Of a stretch of 7,118 bases of DNA, positions 1-6,138 are shown piece by piece. The translations under genes were made by a program, and so were the position numbers. Under the pieces are notes generated by a model. The model was not told the DNA's origin. It made no database searches and saw only the letters and a list, made by a program, of their open reading frames with translations. Location of the stretch: positions 1,015-8,132 of the forward strand of contig PMZN01000036.1 of assembly GCA_003170375.1 (NCBI GenBank). The letters are read 5' to 3'. The stretch's first letter is position 1. Each line of letters begins with the position of its first letter. The stretch comes from Acidimicrobiaceae bacterium (GTDB taxonomy: Bacteria > Actinomycetota > Acidimicrobiia > Acidimicrobiales > Bog-793).

Positions 1-29
1 TGGTCGAAGTCGTGGAGCGTGCGCGGTGA
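1..29 (+). CDS. rpsQ: 30S ribosomal protein S17 (uS17), C-terminal tail only
   Basis: Only the last eight codons and the stop lie in the window. In the frame starting at base 3 the sequence reads VEVVERAR followed by TGA at 27-29; bases 1-2 are the end of the preceding codon. This ending resembles the usual C-terminus of S17 (a 'VEIVERAK'-like tail), and S17 is the normal gene upstream of rplN. S17 is a primary 16S rRNA-binding protein of the 30S subunit. Its stop codon overlaps the GTG start of rplN by four bases (GTGA), as expected for translationally coupled genes. The call rests on a very short peptide plus gene order, so it is good but not certain. Confidence 0.75.
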
Positions 30-394
30 TCCAGCAAGAGTCGCGCCTACGCGTCGCCGACAACTCCGGCGCGAAAGAGGTGCTCTGCATCAAGGTCCTC
101 GGCGGGACCCGCCGCAGGTACGCGGGGATCGGTGACGTGTTCATCGCCACGGTCAAGGACGCCGTGCCCGGTGCGGCCGTGAAGAAGGGCGACGTGGTGC
201 GCTGCGTCGTCGTGCGGACGAAGAAGGAGAACCGCAGGTCTGACGGCAGCTATATCCGTTTTGACGAGAATGCGGCGGTGCTGATCAACGACCAGCTGCA
301 GCCACGCGGCACCCGGATCTTCGGCCCGGTGGGACGGGAGCTGCGGGAGAAGCGCTTCATGCGCATCGTCTCGTTGGCTCCGGAGGTGATCTAG
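26..394 (+). CDS. rplN: 50S ribosomal protein L14 (uL14)
   Basis: L14 binds 23S rRNA on the interface side of the 50S subunit and contributes to contacts with the 30S subunit. The protein is 122 residues, exactly the usual bacterial length. It shows the family hallmarks: the [17 protein letters not shown] start, a central KKGDVV segment, [14 protein letters not shown] near residues 74-87, and the C-terminal [13 protein letters not shown] block near 95-107, ending LAPEVI. The GTG start is supported by family length and by GGAG at 14-17, eight bases upstream. The start overlaps the end of rpsQ by four bases, and the stop (TAG, 392-394) directly abuts the GTG of rplX. No unusual residues were noticed. 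Confidence 0.98.
   Translation: MIQQESRLRVADNSGAKEVLCIKVLGGTRRRYAGIGDVFIATVKDAVPGAAVKKGDVVRCVVVRTKKENRRSDGSYIRFDENAAVLINDQLQPRGTRIFGPVGRELREKRFMRIVSLAPEVI
382..391 (+). promoter_or_regulatory. Extended Shine-Dalgarno for rplX inside the end of rplN
   Basis: GGAGGTGATC at 382-391 is a ten-base match to the anti-Shine-Dalgarno tail of bacterial 16S rRNA. The GGAGG core ends eight bases before the GTG start of rplX. It fixes the rplX start even though the site lies inside the last codons of rplN. It is the longest such match I noticed in the window. Confidence 0.75.
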
Positions 395-700
395 GTGCGT
401 ATTCGCAAAGGGGACCGGGTCAAGGTGCTCACGGGCAAGGACCGGGGCAAGGTCGGCGAGGTCATGCGGGTCATCCCCGCGCGCAACCGCGTGATCGTCG
501 ACGGCGTCAACGTCGCCAAGCGTTCCACCAAGGCGAAGCGGGGAACCATGCAGGGCGGCATCATCGACAAGGACATGCCGGTGCACGCCTCGACTGTGGC
601 AGTGGTCTGCGCGGAGTGCGGGCCCACGCGTGTCGGGTTCCGGGTCGACGACCAGGGCCGCAAGATCCGCGTCTGCCGCAAGTGCGGAGGTGACCTGTGA
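395..700 (+). CDS. rplX: 50S ribosomal protein L24 (uL24), zinc-ribbon form
   Basis: L24 is an early assembly-initiator protein that binds the 5' region of 23S rRNA and sits near the peptide exit tunnel. The 101-residue product starts with a KOW motif (about residues 4-31, [19 protein letters not shown]), followed by a [15 protein letters not shown] segment typical of the family. The C-terminal third has two CxxC pairs, Cys72/Cys75 and Cys94/Cys97, which fit a zinc ribbon; this is the metal-binding variant of bacterial L24. The GTG start directly follows the rplN stop and is served by the strong Shine-Dalgarno at 382-391. The stop TGA overlaps the rplE start (GTGA, 697-700). Confidence 0.97.
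   Translation: MRIRKGDRVKVLTGKDRGKVGEVMRVIPARNRVIVDGVNVAKRSTKAKRGTMQGGIIDKDMPVHASTVAVVCAECGPTRVGFRVDDQGRKIRVCRKCGGDL
686..690 (+). promoter_or_regulatory. Shine-Dalgarno for rplE
   Basis: GGAGG at 686-690 lies six bases upstream of the GTG at 697, inside the last codons of rplX. It supports the GTG start of rplE, which overlaps the rplX stop by four bases. Confidence 0.7.
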
Positions 701-1266
701 GCCCGGCCGTCGTGGAGCGTCCGCGTCTCCGCCAGCGTTACGACACCGAGATCCGCTCGGCGCTCGCCACCGAGCTCGGCCTTTCCAACGTGATGGAGGT
801 GCCACGCCTTTCCAAGATCGTCATCAACATGGGCGTCGGCAAGGCCACCCAGCAGCAGTCGCTGCTCGAGGGCGCTGTCGGTGACCTCCAGCTGATCGCC
901 GGCCAGCGGCCGGTCATCACCAAGGCGCGGCGCTCGATCGCCGCCTTCAAGCTCCGCGAGGGCATGTCGATCGGTTGCATGGTGACTCTGCGGGGCGATC
1001 GGATGTGGGAGTTCTTCGATCGCCTCATCAGCCTGGCGATCCCCCGCATCCGTGACTTCCGGGGCCTGTCGCCGAAGTCGTTCGACGGTCGGGGCAACTA
1101 CACCTTCGGAGTCACCGAGCAGCTGATCTTCCCCGAGATCGACTACGACAAGGTCGACACCCCTCGCGGCATGGACATCACGATTGTGACCACCGGCCGC
1201 ACCGATGCCGAAGGCCGAGCGCTGCTCGGCGCCTTCGGGTTCCCGTTCCGACGTGAAGGGCAGTAG
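697..1266 (+). CDS. rplE: 50S ribosomal protein L5 (uL5)
   Basis: L5 binds 5S rRNA and forms part of the central protuberance, contacting S13 of the small subunit and the P-site tRNA. The 189-residue product carries the L5 signature [14 protein letters not shown] at about residues 35-48, then [21 protein letters not shown] (about 69-89), a rigid [15 protein letters not shown] stretch, and the C-terminal [19 protein letters not shown] block. The length is slightly above the common ~180 residues because of a short N-terminal lead ([15 protein letters not shown]). The GTG start overlaps the end of rplX and has GGAGG six bases upstream. rpsN begins nine bases after its stop. Confidence 0.98.
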   Translation: MSPAVVERPRLRQRYDTEIRSALATELGLSNVMEVPRLSKIVINMGVGKATQQQSLLEGAVGDLQLIAGQRPVITKARRSIAAFKLREGMSIGCMVTLRGDRMWEFFDRLISLAIPRIRDFRGLSPKSFDGRGNYTFGVTEQLIFPEIDYDKVDTPRGMDITIVTTGRTDAEGRALLGAFGFPFRREGQ

Positions 1267-1275
1267 AGCCGACCC

Positions 1276-1461
1276 ATGGCCAAGAAGGCATTGATAGAGA
1301 AGCAACAGGCCAAGCCCAAGTTCAAGGTGCGTGGCTACACGAGGTGCCGGCGGTGCGGGCGCCCGAGAGCGGTATACCGCAAATTCGGGCTCTGCCGTAT
1401 CTGCCTGCGCGAGCTCGTGCATGCCGGCGAGGTGCCGGGCGTGACCAAGGCCAGCTGGTGA
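1276..1461 (+). CDS. rpsN: 30S ribosomal protein S14 type Z (uS14, four-cysteine zinc form)
   Basis: S14 is a late-assembling protein of the 30S head. The product has 61 residues, the length of the short zinc-containing S14 (the zinc-free E. coli form is about 100). Four cysteines in two CxxC pairs, Cys24/Cys27 and Cys40/Cys43, sit in the typical [20 protein letters not shown] arrangement, and the protein ends in the expected VTKASW. The ATG start gives the usual MAKKALIEK beginning. The Shine-Dalgarno upstream is weak, so initiation may depend on coupling to rplE nine bases before. This primary zinc form is typical of many Gram-positive and deep-branching bacteria. No zinc-free paralogue lies in this window. 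Confidence 0.98.
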   Translation: MAKKALIEKQQAKPKFKVRGYTRCRRCGRPRAVYRKFGLCRICLRELVHAGEVPGVTKASW

Positions 1462-1462
1462 G

Positions 1463-1470
1463 AGGAGGGG
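1463..1470 (+). promoter_or_regulatory. Shine-Dalgarno for rpsH
   Basis: AGGAGGGG at 1463-1470 begins just after the rpsN stop and ends seven bases before the ATG at 1478. A second in-frame ATG at 1484 would be 13 bases away, so spacing favours 1478. Confidence 0.75.
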
Positions 1471-1477
1471 ATCGTTC

Positions 1478-1882
1478 ATGACCATGACTGACCCCATCGC
1501 GGACATGCTGACCCGCGTTCGCAACGCGAACGTGGCGATGCACGACACGGTCCGTATGCCCAGCTCGAGGGTCAAGGAAGCGCTTGCCGTGATCTTGGAG
1601 CGCGAGGGCTACATCGCGGGCTTCACAACGGTCGCACGAGAGGGCCACCCCGGTGACGTGCTCGAGATCTCGCTCAAGTACACGGCCGAGCGCGCGCGTG
1701 TGATCGGCGGGCTCAAGCGTGTCTCCAAGCCCGGCCTGCGGATCTACTGCCGTGCCGACGGGTTGCCACGTGTCCTAGGCGGGCTCGGCGTGGCAGTGCT
1801 CTCGACGAGCAAGGGTCTCATGACCGATCGCGAGGCACGCCAGCAGCGTGTCGGCGGTGAGGTGCTTTGTTATGTCTGGTGA
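1478..1882 (+). CDS. rpsH: 30S ribosomal protein S8 (uS8)
   Basis: S8 is a primary binder of the central domain of 16S rRNA and helps build the 30S platform. In E. coli it also represses its own operon by binding the mRNA near the rplE start. The 134-residue product begins [17 protein letters not shown], the normal S8 N-terminus, and contains [11 protein letters not shown] (about 80-90). The C-terminal signature runs from [12 protein letters not shown] (about 102-113) through [20 protein letters not shown]. The length matches the family. The start at 1478 is chosen for its spacing to AGGAGGGG. Whether S8 autoregulates this operon cannot be read from the sequence. Confidence 0.98.
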   Translation: MTMTDPIADMLTRVRNANVAMHDTVRMPSSRVKEALAVILEREGYIAGFTTVAREGHPGDVLEISLKYTAERARVIGGLKRVSKPGLRIYCRADGLPRVLGGLGVAVLSTSKGLMTDREARQQRVGGEVLCYVW

Positions 1883-1900
1883 GCCAAAGGTGACGAGCTG

Positions 1901-2440
1901 ATGTCCCGAGTCGGAAGGAGCCCGATCGAGGTGCCCGCTGGCGTCGAGGTCACGTTGCACGGCGGCAGCGTGGCGGTGTCCGGCCCACAGGGGACTCTGC
2001 ATCGGGACCTGCCCGGGAGCATCACCGTCCGTCGATCCGACGCTCAGCTGCTCGTCGAGCGGCCCGATGACCAGCGGAGCAACAGGGCTCTGCACGGCCT
2101 GACTCGGAGTCTCATTCAGAACATGGTGACCGGCGTCACGGCCGGTTTCACCAAGGAGCTCGAGATCGTCGGCGTCGGCTACCGCGCGACGTTGAAGAGC
2201 CCACAACAGCTCGAGCTGGCGCTCGGGTTCAGCCACCCGGTCTTCATCGACGCGCCCGAGGGCGTCTCGTTCGAAGTGCCCACCCCGCTCCGCATCGTCG
2301 TGAAGGGCATCGACAAGGAGGCTGTCGGCCAGGTCGCCGCCGACATCCGCAGGGTCCGCAAGCCCGAGCCCTACAAGGGCAAAGGCGTGAGGTACGCGGG
2401 CGAAGTCGTGCAACGCAAGGCCGGGAAGGCGGCGAAGTAG
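1901..2440 (+). CDS. rplF: 50S ribosomal protein L6 (uL6)
   Basis: L6 lies at the base of the L7/L12 stalk near the sarcin-ricin loop, where translation factors bind. The 179-residue length is standard. The protein starts [15 protein letters not shown] and has the two tandem L6 domains. The first includes [15 protein letters not shown] (about 24-38) and the second [22 protein letters not shown] (about 93-114). It ends in the family signature [16 protein letters not shown] followed by a lysine-rich tail. The ATG is preceded by AAAGGTGA at 1886-1893, seven bases away. It lies 18 bases after rpsH and two bases before rplR. Confidence 0.98.
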   Translation: MSRVGRSPIEVPAGVEVTLHGGSVAVSGPQGTLHRDLPGSITVRRSDAQLLVERPDDQRSNRALHGLTRSLIQNMVTGVTAGFTKELEIVGVGYRATLKSPQQLELALGFSHPVFIDAPEGVSFEVPTPLRIVVKGIDKEAVGQVAADIRRVRKPEPYKGKGVRYAGEVVQRKAGKAAK

Positions 2441-2442
2441 CC

Positions 2443-2805
2443 ATGAGCAAGACACTGCGCACCCACGAGCTGCAGACCCGACGTCACCGTCGCGTCCGCA
2501 AGCATGTGATCGGCACTGCCGAGCGGCCGCGTCTCACGGTGTTCCGCTCGAACAAGCACATCGTGGCCCAGATCATCGACGACTCCGCCGGCCGTACGTT
2601 GGTCGCCGCCTCCACGCTCGAGGCGGGTCAGCGCGGCGGCGCGACAGGCAACATCGCTGCTGCCACGGAGATCGGCAAGCTCGTGGCGAGCCGCGCTCTG
2701 TCGCAGGGAGTGACGAAGGTCGTGTTCGACCGGGGTTCGTCCCGGTACCACGGTAGGGTCGCGGCGCTCGCCGAGGCCGCACGTGAAGCCGGATTGGAGC
2801 TTTGA
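2443..2805 (+). CDS. rplR: 50S ribosomal protein L18 (uL18)
   Basis: L18 binds 5S rRNA together with L5 in the central protuberance. The 120-residue protein has the expected basic N-terminus ([17 protein letters not shown]) and the [20 protein letters not shown] core (about residues 28-47). The C-terminal block reads [20 protein letters not shown] and ends GLEL. The family often has FDRGGYLYHGR at that point, so 'GSSR' is a mild local variation. The ATG follows the rplF stop by two bases, and the nearest purine-rich stretch (GGGAAGG, 2423-2429) is rather distant, so coupling to rplF translation is likely. The stop shares one base with the rpsE start (TGATG). Confidence 0.98.
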   Translation: MSKTLRTHELQTRRHRRVRKHVIGTAERPRLTVFRSNKHIVAQIIDDSAGRTLVAASTLEAGQRGGATGNIAAATEIGKLVASRALSQGVTKVVFDRGSSRYHGRVAALAEAAREAGLEL

Positions 2806-3353
2806 TGGTCGAGTCGCAGTACGAAGAGCGCACAATCAAGGTCAACCGCGTCGCCAAGGTCGTGAAAGGCGGGCGGCGGTTCTCGTTCACCGCGCTCATG
2901 GTGATCGGTGACGGCAACGGCCGAGTCGGCCTCGGGTACGGCAAGGCCAAGGAGGCGGGCCTAGCCGTCCAAAAAGGGATCGAAGAGGCGCGCAAGAACA
3001 TGTTCGACGTCCCGCTCGCGGGCTCGACGATCGTCCATCCGGTGTTGGGCCACGCCGGTGCCGGCCGGATCATCCTGAAGCCGGCCGCTCCGGGCACCGG
3101 CGTCATCGCCGGTGGGGCCGCGCGGGCCATCTTCGAGATGGCCGGCATCCGCGACGTCGTGGCCAAGTCGCTCGGCACCTCGAACGCGATCAACGTCGCG
3201 CACGCGACCATCAACGGCTTGAGCAGCCTCCGCCGTCCCGACGAGGTAGCGCGCCTTCGTGGCAAGACTGCCGAAGAGGTCACTCCGACCGGCGTGCTGC
3301 GCGCCTATGAGGAGCGGCGCCGCCTCGGGCGTGCCTCCGGGGAAGTGAGCTGA
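2805..3353 (+). CDS. rpsE: 30S ribosomal protein S5 (uS5)
   Basis: S5 sits at the mRNA entry side of the 30S subunit and affects decoding accuracy; mutations in its N-terminal loop give spectinomycin resistance in other bacteria. The 182-residue product contains the S5 double-stranded-RNA-binding signature, [21 protein letters not shown] at about residues 19-39, then GYGKAKEAG. The C-terminal domain has the usual [19 protein letters not shown] and [13 protein letters not shown] segments. The start is placed at ATG 2805, one base overlapping the rplR stop, with GGAG at 2796-2799 five bases upstream. An in-frame TTG at 2802 would add one residue but sits too close to the Shine-Dalgarno. Confidence 0.97.
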   Translation: MVESQYEERTIKVNRVAKVVKGGRRFSFTALMVIGDGNGRVGLGYGKAKEAGLAVQKGIEEARKNMFDVPLAGSTIVHPVLGHAGAGRIILKPAAPGTGVIAGGAARAIFEMAGIRDVVAKSLGTSNAINVAHATINGLSSLRRPDEVARLRGKTAEEVTPTGVLRAYEERRRLGRASGEVS

Positions 3354-3355
3354 CC

Positions 3356-3592
3356 GTGGCAGCTCCCCGCGGCACCAAGGGTTCCGAGCCTGCAGCCAAG
3401 GTGGAAGGGCGGCTTGTCGTCACACAGGTCCGGTCCGGGATCGGCACCAAGCCGAAGCACCGTGGGACCTTGCGGGCACTCGGGCTGGGCCGGATCGGCC
3501 AGTCGAACGATCTCCCTGACCGGCCGGAGATTCGCGGGATGATCGCCCGCGTTCCTCATCTCGTCACCGTCTCCGAGGAGCAGACCGCATGA
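3356..3592 (+). CDS. rpmD: 50S ribosomal protein L30 (uL30) with N-terminal extension
   Basis: L30 is a small protein of the 50S subunit. The core is unmistakable: LVVTQVRSGIGTKPKHRGTL (about residues 20-39), LGLGRIGQSNDLPDRPEIRGMI, and a final VPHLVTVSE. The product is 78 residues, against about 60 for most bacterial L30. The extra length is a basic, Ala/Gly/Lys-rich N-terminal lead of roughly 15 residues. The GTG at 3356 is two bases after the rpsE stop. An in-frame GTG at 3401 would give 63 residues, the normal length, but has no clear Shine-Dalgarno, whereas GGGGAAG lies upstream of 3356. Some actinobacterial L30 proteins may carry similar leads. The stop overlaps the rplO ATG (ATGA). Confidence 0.95.
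   Translation: MAAPRGTKGSEPAAKVEGRLVVTQVRSGIGTKPKHRGTLRALGLGRIGQSNDLPDRPEIRGMIARVPHLVTVSEEQTA
3575..3580 (+). promoter_or_regulatory. Shine-Dalgarno for rplO
   Basis: GAGGAG at 3575-3580 is eight bases upstream of the ATG at 3589 and lies inside the end of rpmD. It supports a four-base ATGA overlap between the two genes. Confidence 0.65.
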
Positions 3593-4077
3593 AGCTGCAC
3601 GAACTCGCGCCTTCGCCCGGTTCGAACCGCCCCAAGCGCCGCGTCGGAAGGGGCACAGGTGGCAAGGGCGGCAAGACCGCCGGCCGGGGGACTAAAGGGC
3701 AGAAGGCCCGCAACAACATCAAGCCCGGGTTCGAGGGCGGTCAGCTGCCGCTGACACAGCGGATCCCGAAGCTGCGCGGCTTCGCGAACCCGTTTCGAGT
3801 CGAGTACAACGTCGTCAACCTCGACGTCCTGGACGAACTGGGCCTCGACGAGGTGACGCCCGAGAGCCTGGAGGCCGGGGGCATCGTCCACCACAAGGGC
3901 CTTGTGAAGATCCTCGGCCGTGGCGAGCTGCACCGGGCTGTGAGGGTCTCCGCTCACGGGTTCTCGCGATCGGCCGTGGCGGCCATCGAGGCCGCGGGCG
4001 GCTCCGTGACCGTCGTCCCGCCTCCCTACGGTGACCGGCGGCCGCCCGCCAAGGGAAATGCTCTCGCCAACCGCTAG
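3589..4077 (+). CDS. rplO: 50S ribosomal protein L15 (uL15) with C-terminal extension
   Basis: L15 is a 50S assembly protein whose long basic N-terminal arm penetrates 23S rRNA. The arm is evident here: RPKRRVGRGTGGKGGKTAGR (about residues 14-33) and KGQKARNNIKPGFEGGQLPL. The globular domain carries the L15 signature, VKILGRGELHRAVRVSAHGF at about 106-125, then SRSAVAAIEAAGG. The protein has 162 residues against about 145 usually. The family core ends near VTVV (about 140-143), and the remaining ~19 residues form a Pro/Arg/Lys/Asn-rich tail (PPPYGDRRPPAKG). It is the last ribosomal gene before a 72-base gap leading to secY. Confidence 0.97.
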   Translation: MKLHELAPSPGSNRPKRRVGRGTGGKGGKTAGRGTKGQKARNNIKPGFEGGQLPLTQRIPKLRGFANPFRVEYNVVNLDVLDELGLDEVTPESLEAGGIVHHKGLVKILGRGELHRAVRVSAHGFSRSAVAAIEAAGGSVTVVPPPYGDRRPPAKGNALANR

Positions 4078-4084
4078 GGTTCTT

Positions 4085-4106
4085 CGGCGTCGTCGAGGCT
4101 TCGCCG
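4085..4106 (+). other. Possible small hairpin in the rplO-secY spacer
   Basis: CGGCG at 4085-4089 can pair with CGCCG at 4102-4106, leaving a 12-base loop. It comes right after the rplO stop. There is no run of T after it, so it does not look like an intrinsic terminator. The stem is short for such GC-rich DNA and may be chance. Confidence 0.3.
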
Positions 4107-4111
4107 GCAGC

Positions 4112-4129
4112 CGCGTGGTTTTCGACGCG
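4112..4129 (+). other. Possible small hairpin just upstream of the secY ribosome-binding site
   Basis: CGCGT at 4112-4116 pairs perfectly with ACGCG at 4125-4129 around an eight-base loop. It ends seven bases before the secY Shine-Dalgarno. There is no T-tract downstream. A role as mRNA processing or stability element is possible, but chance pairing is equally plausible. Confidence 0.3.
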
Positions 4130-4135
4130 CCGAGT

Positions 4136-4144
4136 GAGGAAAGG
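4136..4144 (+). promoter_or_regulatory. Shine-Dalgarno for secY
   Basis: GAGGAAAGG at 4136-4144 lies five bases before the ATG at 4150. As rplO ends 72 bases away, secY probably initiates independently rather than by coupling, and this strong site fits that. Confidence 0.7.
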
Positions 4145-4149
4145 ATCTG

Positions 4150-5439
4150 ATGCTCGCAAGTCTGCGGAACATGTTCAAGGTCCCGGACCTCCGCAACAAG
4201 GTCCTGTTCACCCTGCTCATCATCGGCGTCTACCTGATGGGCGCGAACATCGTCGTGCCCGGTGTCAATTTCACCGAGATCCAGACGATCAGCGCCGCCG
4301 AGAAGTCCGGCGGCGTGCTCGGCTTCCTAAACCTGTTCTCGGGTGGTGCGCTCGCCCGAGCCGCGATCTTCGGGCTCGGGATCATGCCCTACATCACGTC
4401 CTCGATCATCGTCCAGCTACTTCAGACGGTGATCCCGAAGTTCGAGCAGTGGCGCGAGCAGGGAGCGGTCGGCCAGCGCAAGCTCACCCAGGCCACCCGT
4501 TACCTCACCGTCGCGCTGGCCGTCATGCAGAGCTCGGGCCTGGTGTTCTTGTTCCACAGTGGTGAGCTGTTCGGCGCGGGCAGCAATATCGACCTCATCA
4601 AGGACTTCACCGCTCCCCGGGTGTTGTTCATCATTCTCGTGTTCACCGCCGGCACGGCCGTTGTGATGTGGCTCGCCGAGCTCATCACCCAGCGCGGCAT
4701 CGGCAACGGGATGTCGATCCTGATCTTCTCCAACGTCGTCGCGGCGATGCCGATCTATGGCGAGCAGGTCAAGGCCGACAAGGGCTGGTTCGGGCTCGCG
4801 GTGATCATCTTCGTGGTCCTAGCGCTCCTCGTCGCCATCGTCTTCGTCGAGCAGGGCCAGCGGCGCATCCCGGTCACCTTCGCAAAACGGGTCCAGGGAC
4901 GGCGCATGTACGGCGGCCAGAGCACCTACATACCGCTCAAGGTCAATCAGGCCGGTGTCATCCCGATCATCTTCGCGAGCTCCCTGCTTTACATCCCTGT
5001 CCTGCTGTCGAACGTCGTGCCCTGGTTGTCGCTGCGCAACTGGGTTCAGCACAACCTGTTGAACCCGACCGACGGCTGGTACATCGTCTTCTACGGCCTG
5101 TTTATCGTCCTGTTCACGTTCTTCTACGTCCATGTGACATTCGACCCCTACCAGCAGGCGGACACGATCCGCAAGCAGGGTGGCTACATCCCCGGCTTCA
5201 GACCGGGGGCGCCGACTGAGCACTACCTGGCACGGATCCTGAACAGGATCACTCTCCCTGGGAGCTTGTTCCTGGCGGCTGTGGCGCTGACGCCGTCGAT
5301 CCTGCTCTCGCTCTGGCACATCACCACGATCCCCTTCGCGGGCACGACGCTCCTGATCAGCGTCGGCGTGGCGCTCGAGACCATGAAGCAGATCGACAGC
5401 CAGTTGATGATGCGTAACTACGAGGGGTTCCTCCAGTAA
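4150..5439 (+). CDS. secY: Protein translocase subunit SecY
   Basis: SecY is the membrane channel of the general secretion pathway; with SecE and SecG it forms the pore used by SecA and by docked ribosomes. The 429-residue product has ten predicted hydrophobic segments, at roughly 18-37, 70-95, 117-137, 157-176, 184-203, 213-233, 265-290, 309-330, 367-388 and 395-412. The two SecY signatures are present: GLGIMPYITSSIIVQLL (75-91) and LAELITQRGIGNGMSILIF (175-193). The cytoplasmic loop with RRIPVTFAKR and the loop GGYIPGFRPG (344-353), whose Arg351 matches the conserved functional Arg of E. coli SecY (Arg357), are intact. The stop abuts the GTG of adk. Confidence 0.99.
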   Translation: MLASLRNMFKVPDLRNKVLFTLLIIGVYLMGANIVVPGVNFTEIQTISAAEKSGGVLGFLNLFSGGALARAAIFGLGIMPYITSSIIVQLLQTVIPKFEQWREQGAVGQRKLTQATRYLTVALAVMQSSGLVFLFHSGELFGAGSNIDLIKDFTAPRVLFIILVFTAGTAVVMWLAELITQRGIGNGMSILIFSNVVAAMPIYGEQVKADKGWFGLAVIIFVVLALLVAIVFVEQGQRRIPVTFAKRVQGRRMYGGQSTYIPLKVNQAGVIPIIFASSLLYIPVLLSNVVPWLSLRNWVQHNLLNPTDGWYIVFYGLFIVLFTFFYVHVTFDPYQQADTIRKQGGYIPGFRPGAPTEHYLARILNRITLPGSLFLAAVALTPSILLSLWHITTIPFAGTTLLISVGVALETMKQIDSQLMMRNYEGFLQ

Positions 5440-6138
5440 GTGGTACCGGGCGCGAGGCTCATCGTCCTCGGCAAGCAAGGAGCCGGGAAGGGCACCCAGT
5501 GCATGCGGTTGTCGCGTCGCTACGTCCTCCCGCACATCTCCACCGGGGACATGCTGCGGGCGGCGGTGAAGGCCCGTACCCCACTCGGTCTCGAGGCGCG
5601 CCGATATCTCGACGCGGGCGACCTGATCCCCGACGAGGTCGTCTTGGCCATGGTGGCCGGCCGCCTCGACCAGGACGACACGAGGACGCGTGGTTTCCTT
5701 CTCGACGGCTTCCCGCGAACGGTGGCCCAGGCGGACGGCTTCGACGAGTTGTTGAAGCCCGCAGTCATCGACCTGGTGCTCAACCTCGTGGTGCCGACTG
5801 GGCTGGTGCTGGCGCGCCTTGTGAGCCGGCGGGTGTGCGAGGACTGCGGTGCGATCTACTCGACGTCGACGCCCCCCAAGCTGAACTGGACCTGTGACTT
5901 CTGTGGAGGTGACGTCGTCCAGCGCGAGGACGACACCGAGGAGGCGATCAAGAACCGCCTCGATCTCTACGACTCCTCGACCGCCCCGCTCGTCGCACGC
6001 TACGAAGCCCTTGGCAAGCTGGTAGAGGTCTCGGGCGAAGGGAGCCCCGGCGACGTCGCCAACTCCCTGAACGCGGTGATCGACGCCTACCAGCACGGTG
6101 GCGGGTTCTTCCCGCCCACACCGCCGGAACACTCGTGA
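5440..6138 (+). CDS. adk: Adenylate kinase (four-cysteine zinc-LID type)
   Basis: Adenylate kinase interconverts ATP + AMP and 2 ADP in the cytosol. The 232-residue product shows the P-loop GKQGAGKGTQ (11-20, Lys17) and the AMP-site STGDMLR (34-40). It also has LLDGFPRT (87-94, Arg93) and the LID arginines: SRRVC (129-133), Arg162 in QRED, and Arg173 in KNRL. The LID has Cys133/Cys136 and Cys152/Cys155, fitting a zinc-binding long-form enzyme. Oddities are Lys12-Gln13 in the P-loop, where most homologues have a Pro before the second Gly, and a Gly/Pro-rich tail (residues ~220-232). The GTG start directly follows the secY TAA; GAGGGG at 5422-5427 is 12 bases upstream. The start gives four residues before the first beta strand. 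The stop overlaps map (GTGA). Confidence 0.98.
   Translation: MVPGARLIVLGKQGAGKGTQCMRLSRRYVLPHISTGDMLRAAVKARTPLGLEARRYLDAGDLIPDEVVLAMVAGRLDQDDTRTRGFLLDGFPRTVAQADGFDELLKPAVIDLVLNLVVPTGLVLARLVSRRVCEDCGAIYSTSTPPKLNWTCDFCGGDVVQREDDTEEAIKNRLDLYDSSTAPLVARYEALGKLVEVSGEGSPGDVANSLNAVIDAYQHGGGFFPPTPPEHS

Noticed and set aside
640..760. S8-binding regulatory site near the rplE start, as in the E. coli spc operon
   Set aside because: The rplX-rplE junction is an overlap, and I could not trace a convincing helix resembling the S8 site of 16S rRNA. A covariance-model search would be needed.
391..1575. Long minus-strand open frame of 394 codons across rplX-rplE-rpsN
   Set aside because: It is antisense to three certain ribosomal genes. 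Its translation is Arg/Asp/His/Leu-rich low-information sequence with no family motif, as expected for open frames opposite GC-rich genes.
4134..4565. Plus-strand open frame starting just before secY in another frame
   Set aside because: It is out of frame with the certain secY gene, and its Arg/Pro/His-rich translation has no motif.
5422..5433. GAGG-GGTT-CCTC mini-hairpin overlapping the adk ribosome-binding region
   Set aside because: It is a four-base stem inside the secY coding sequence and explainable by chance. It could hide the adk Shine-Dalgarno but nothing else supports that.
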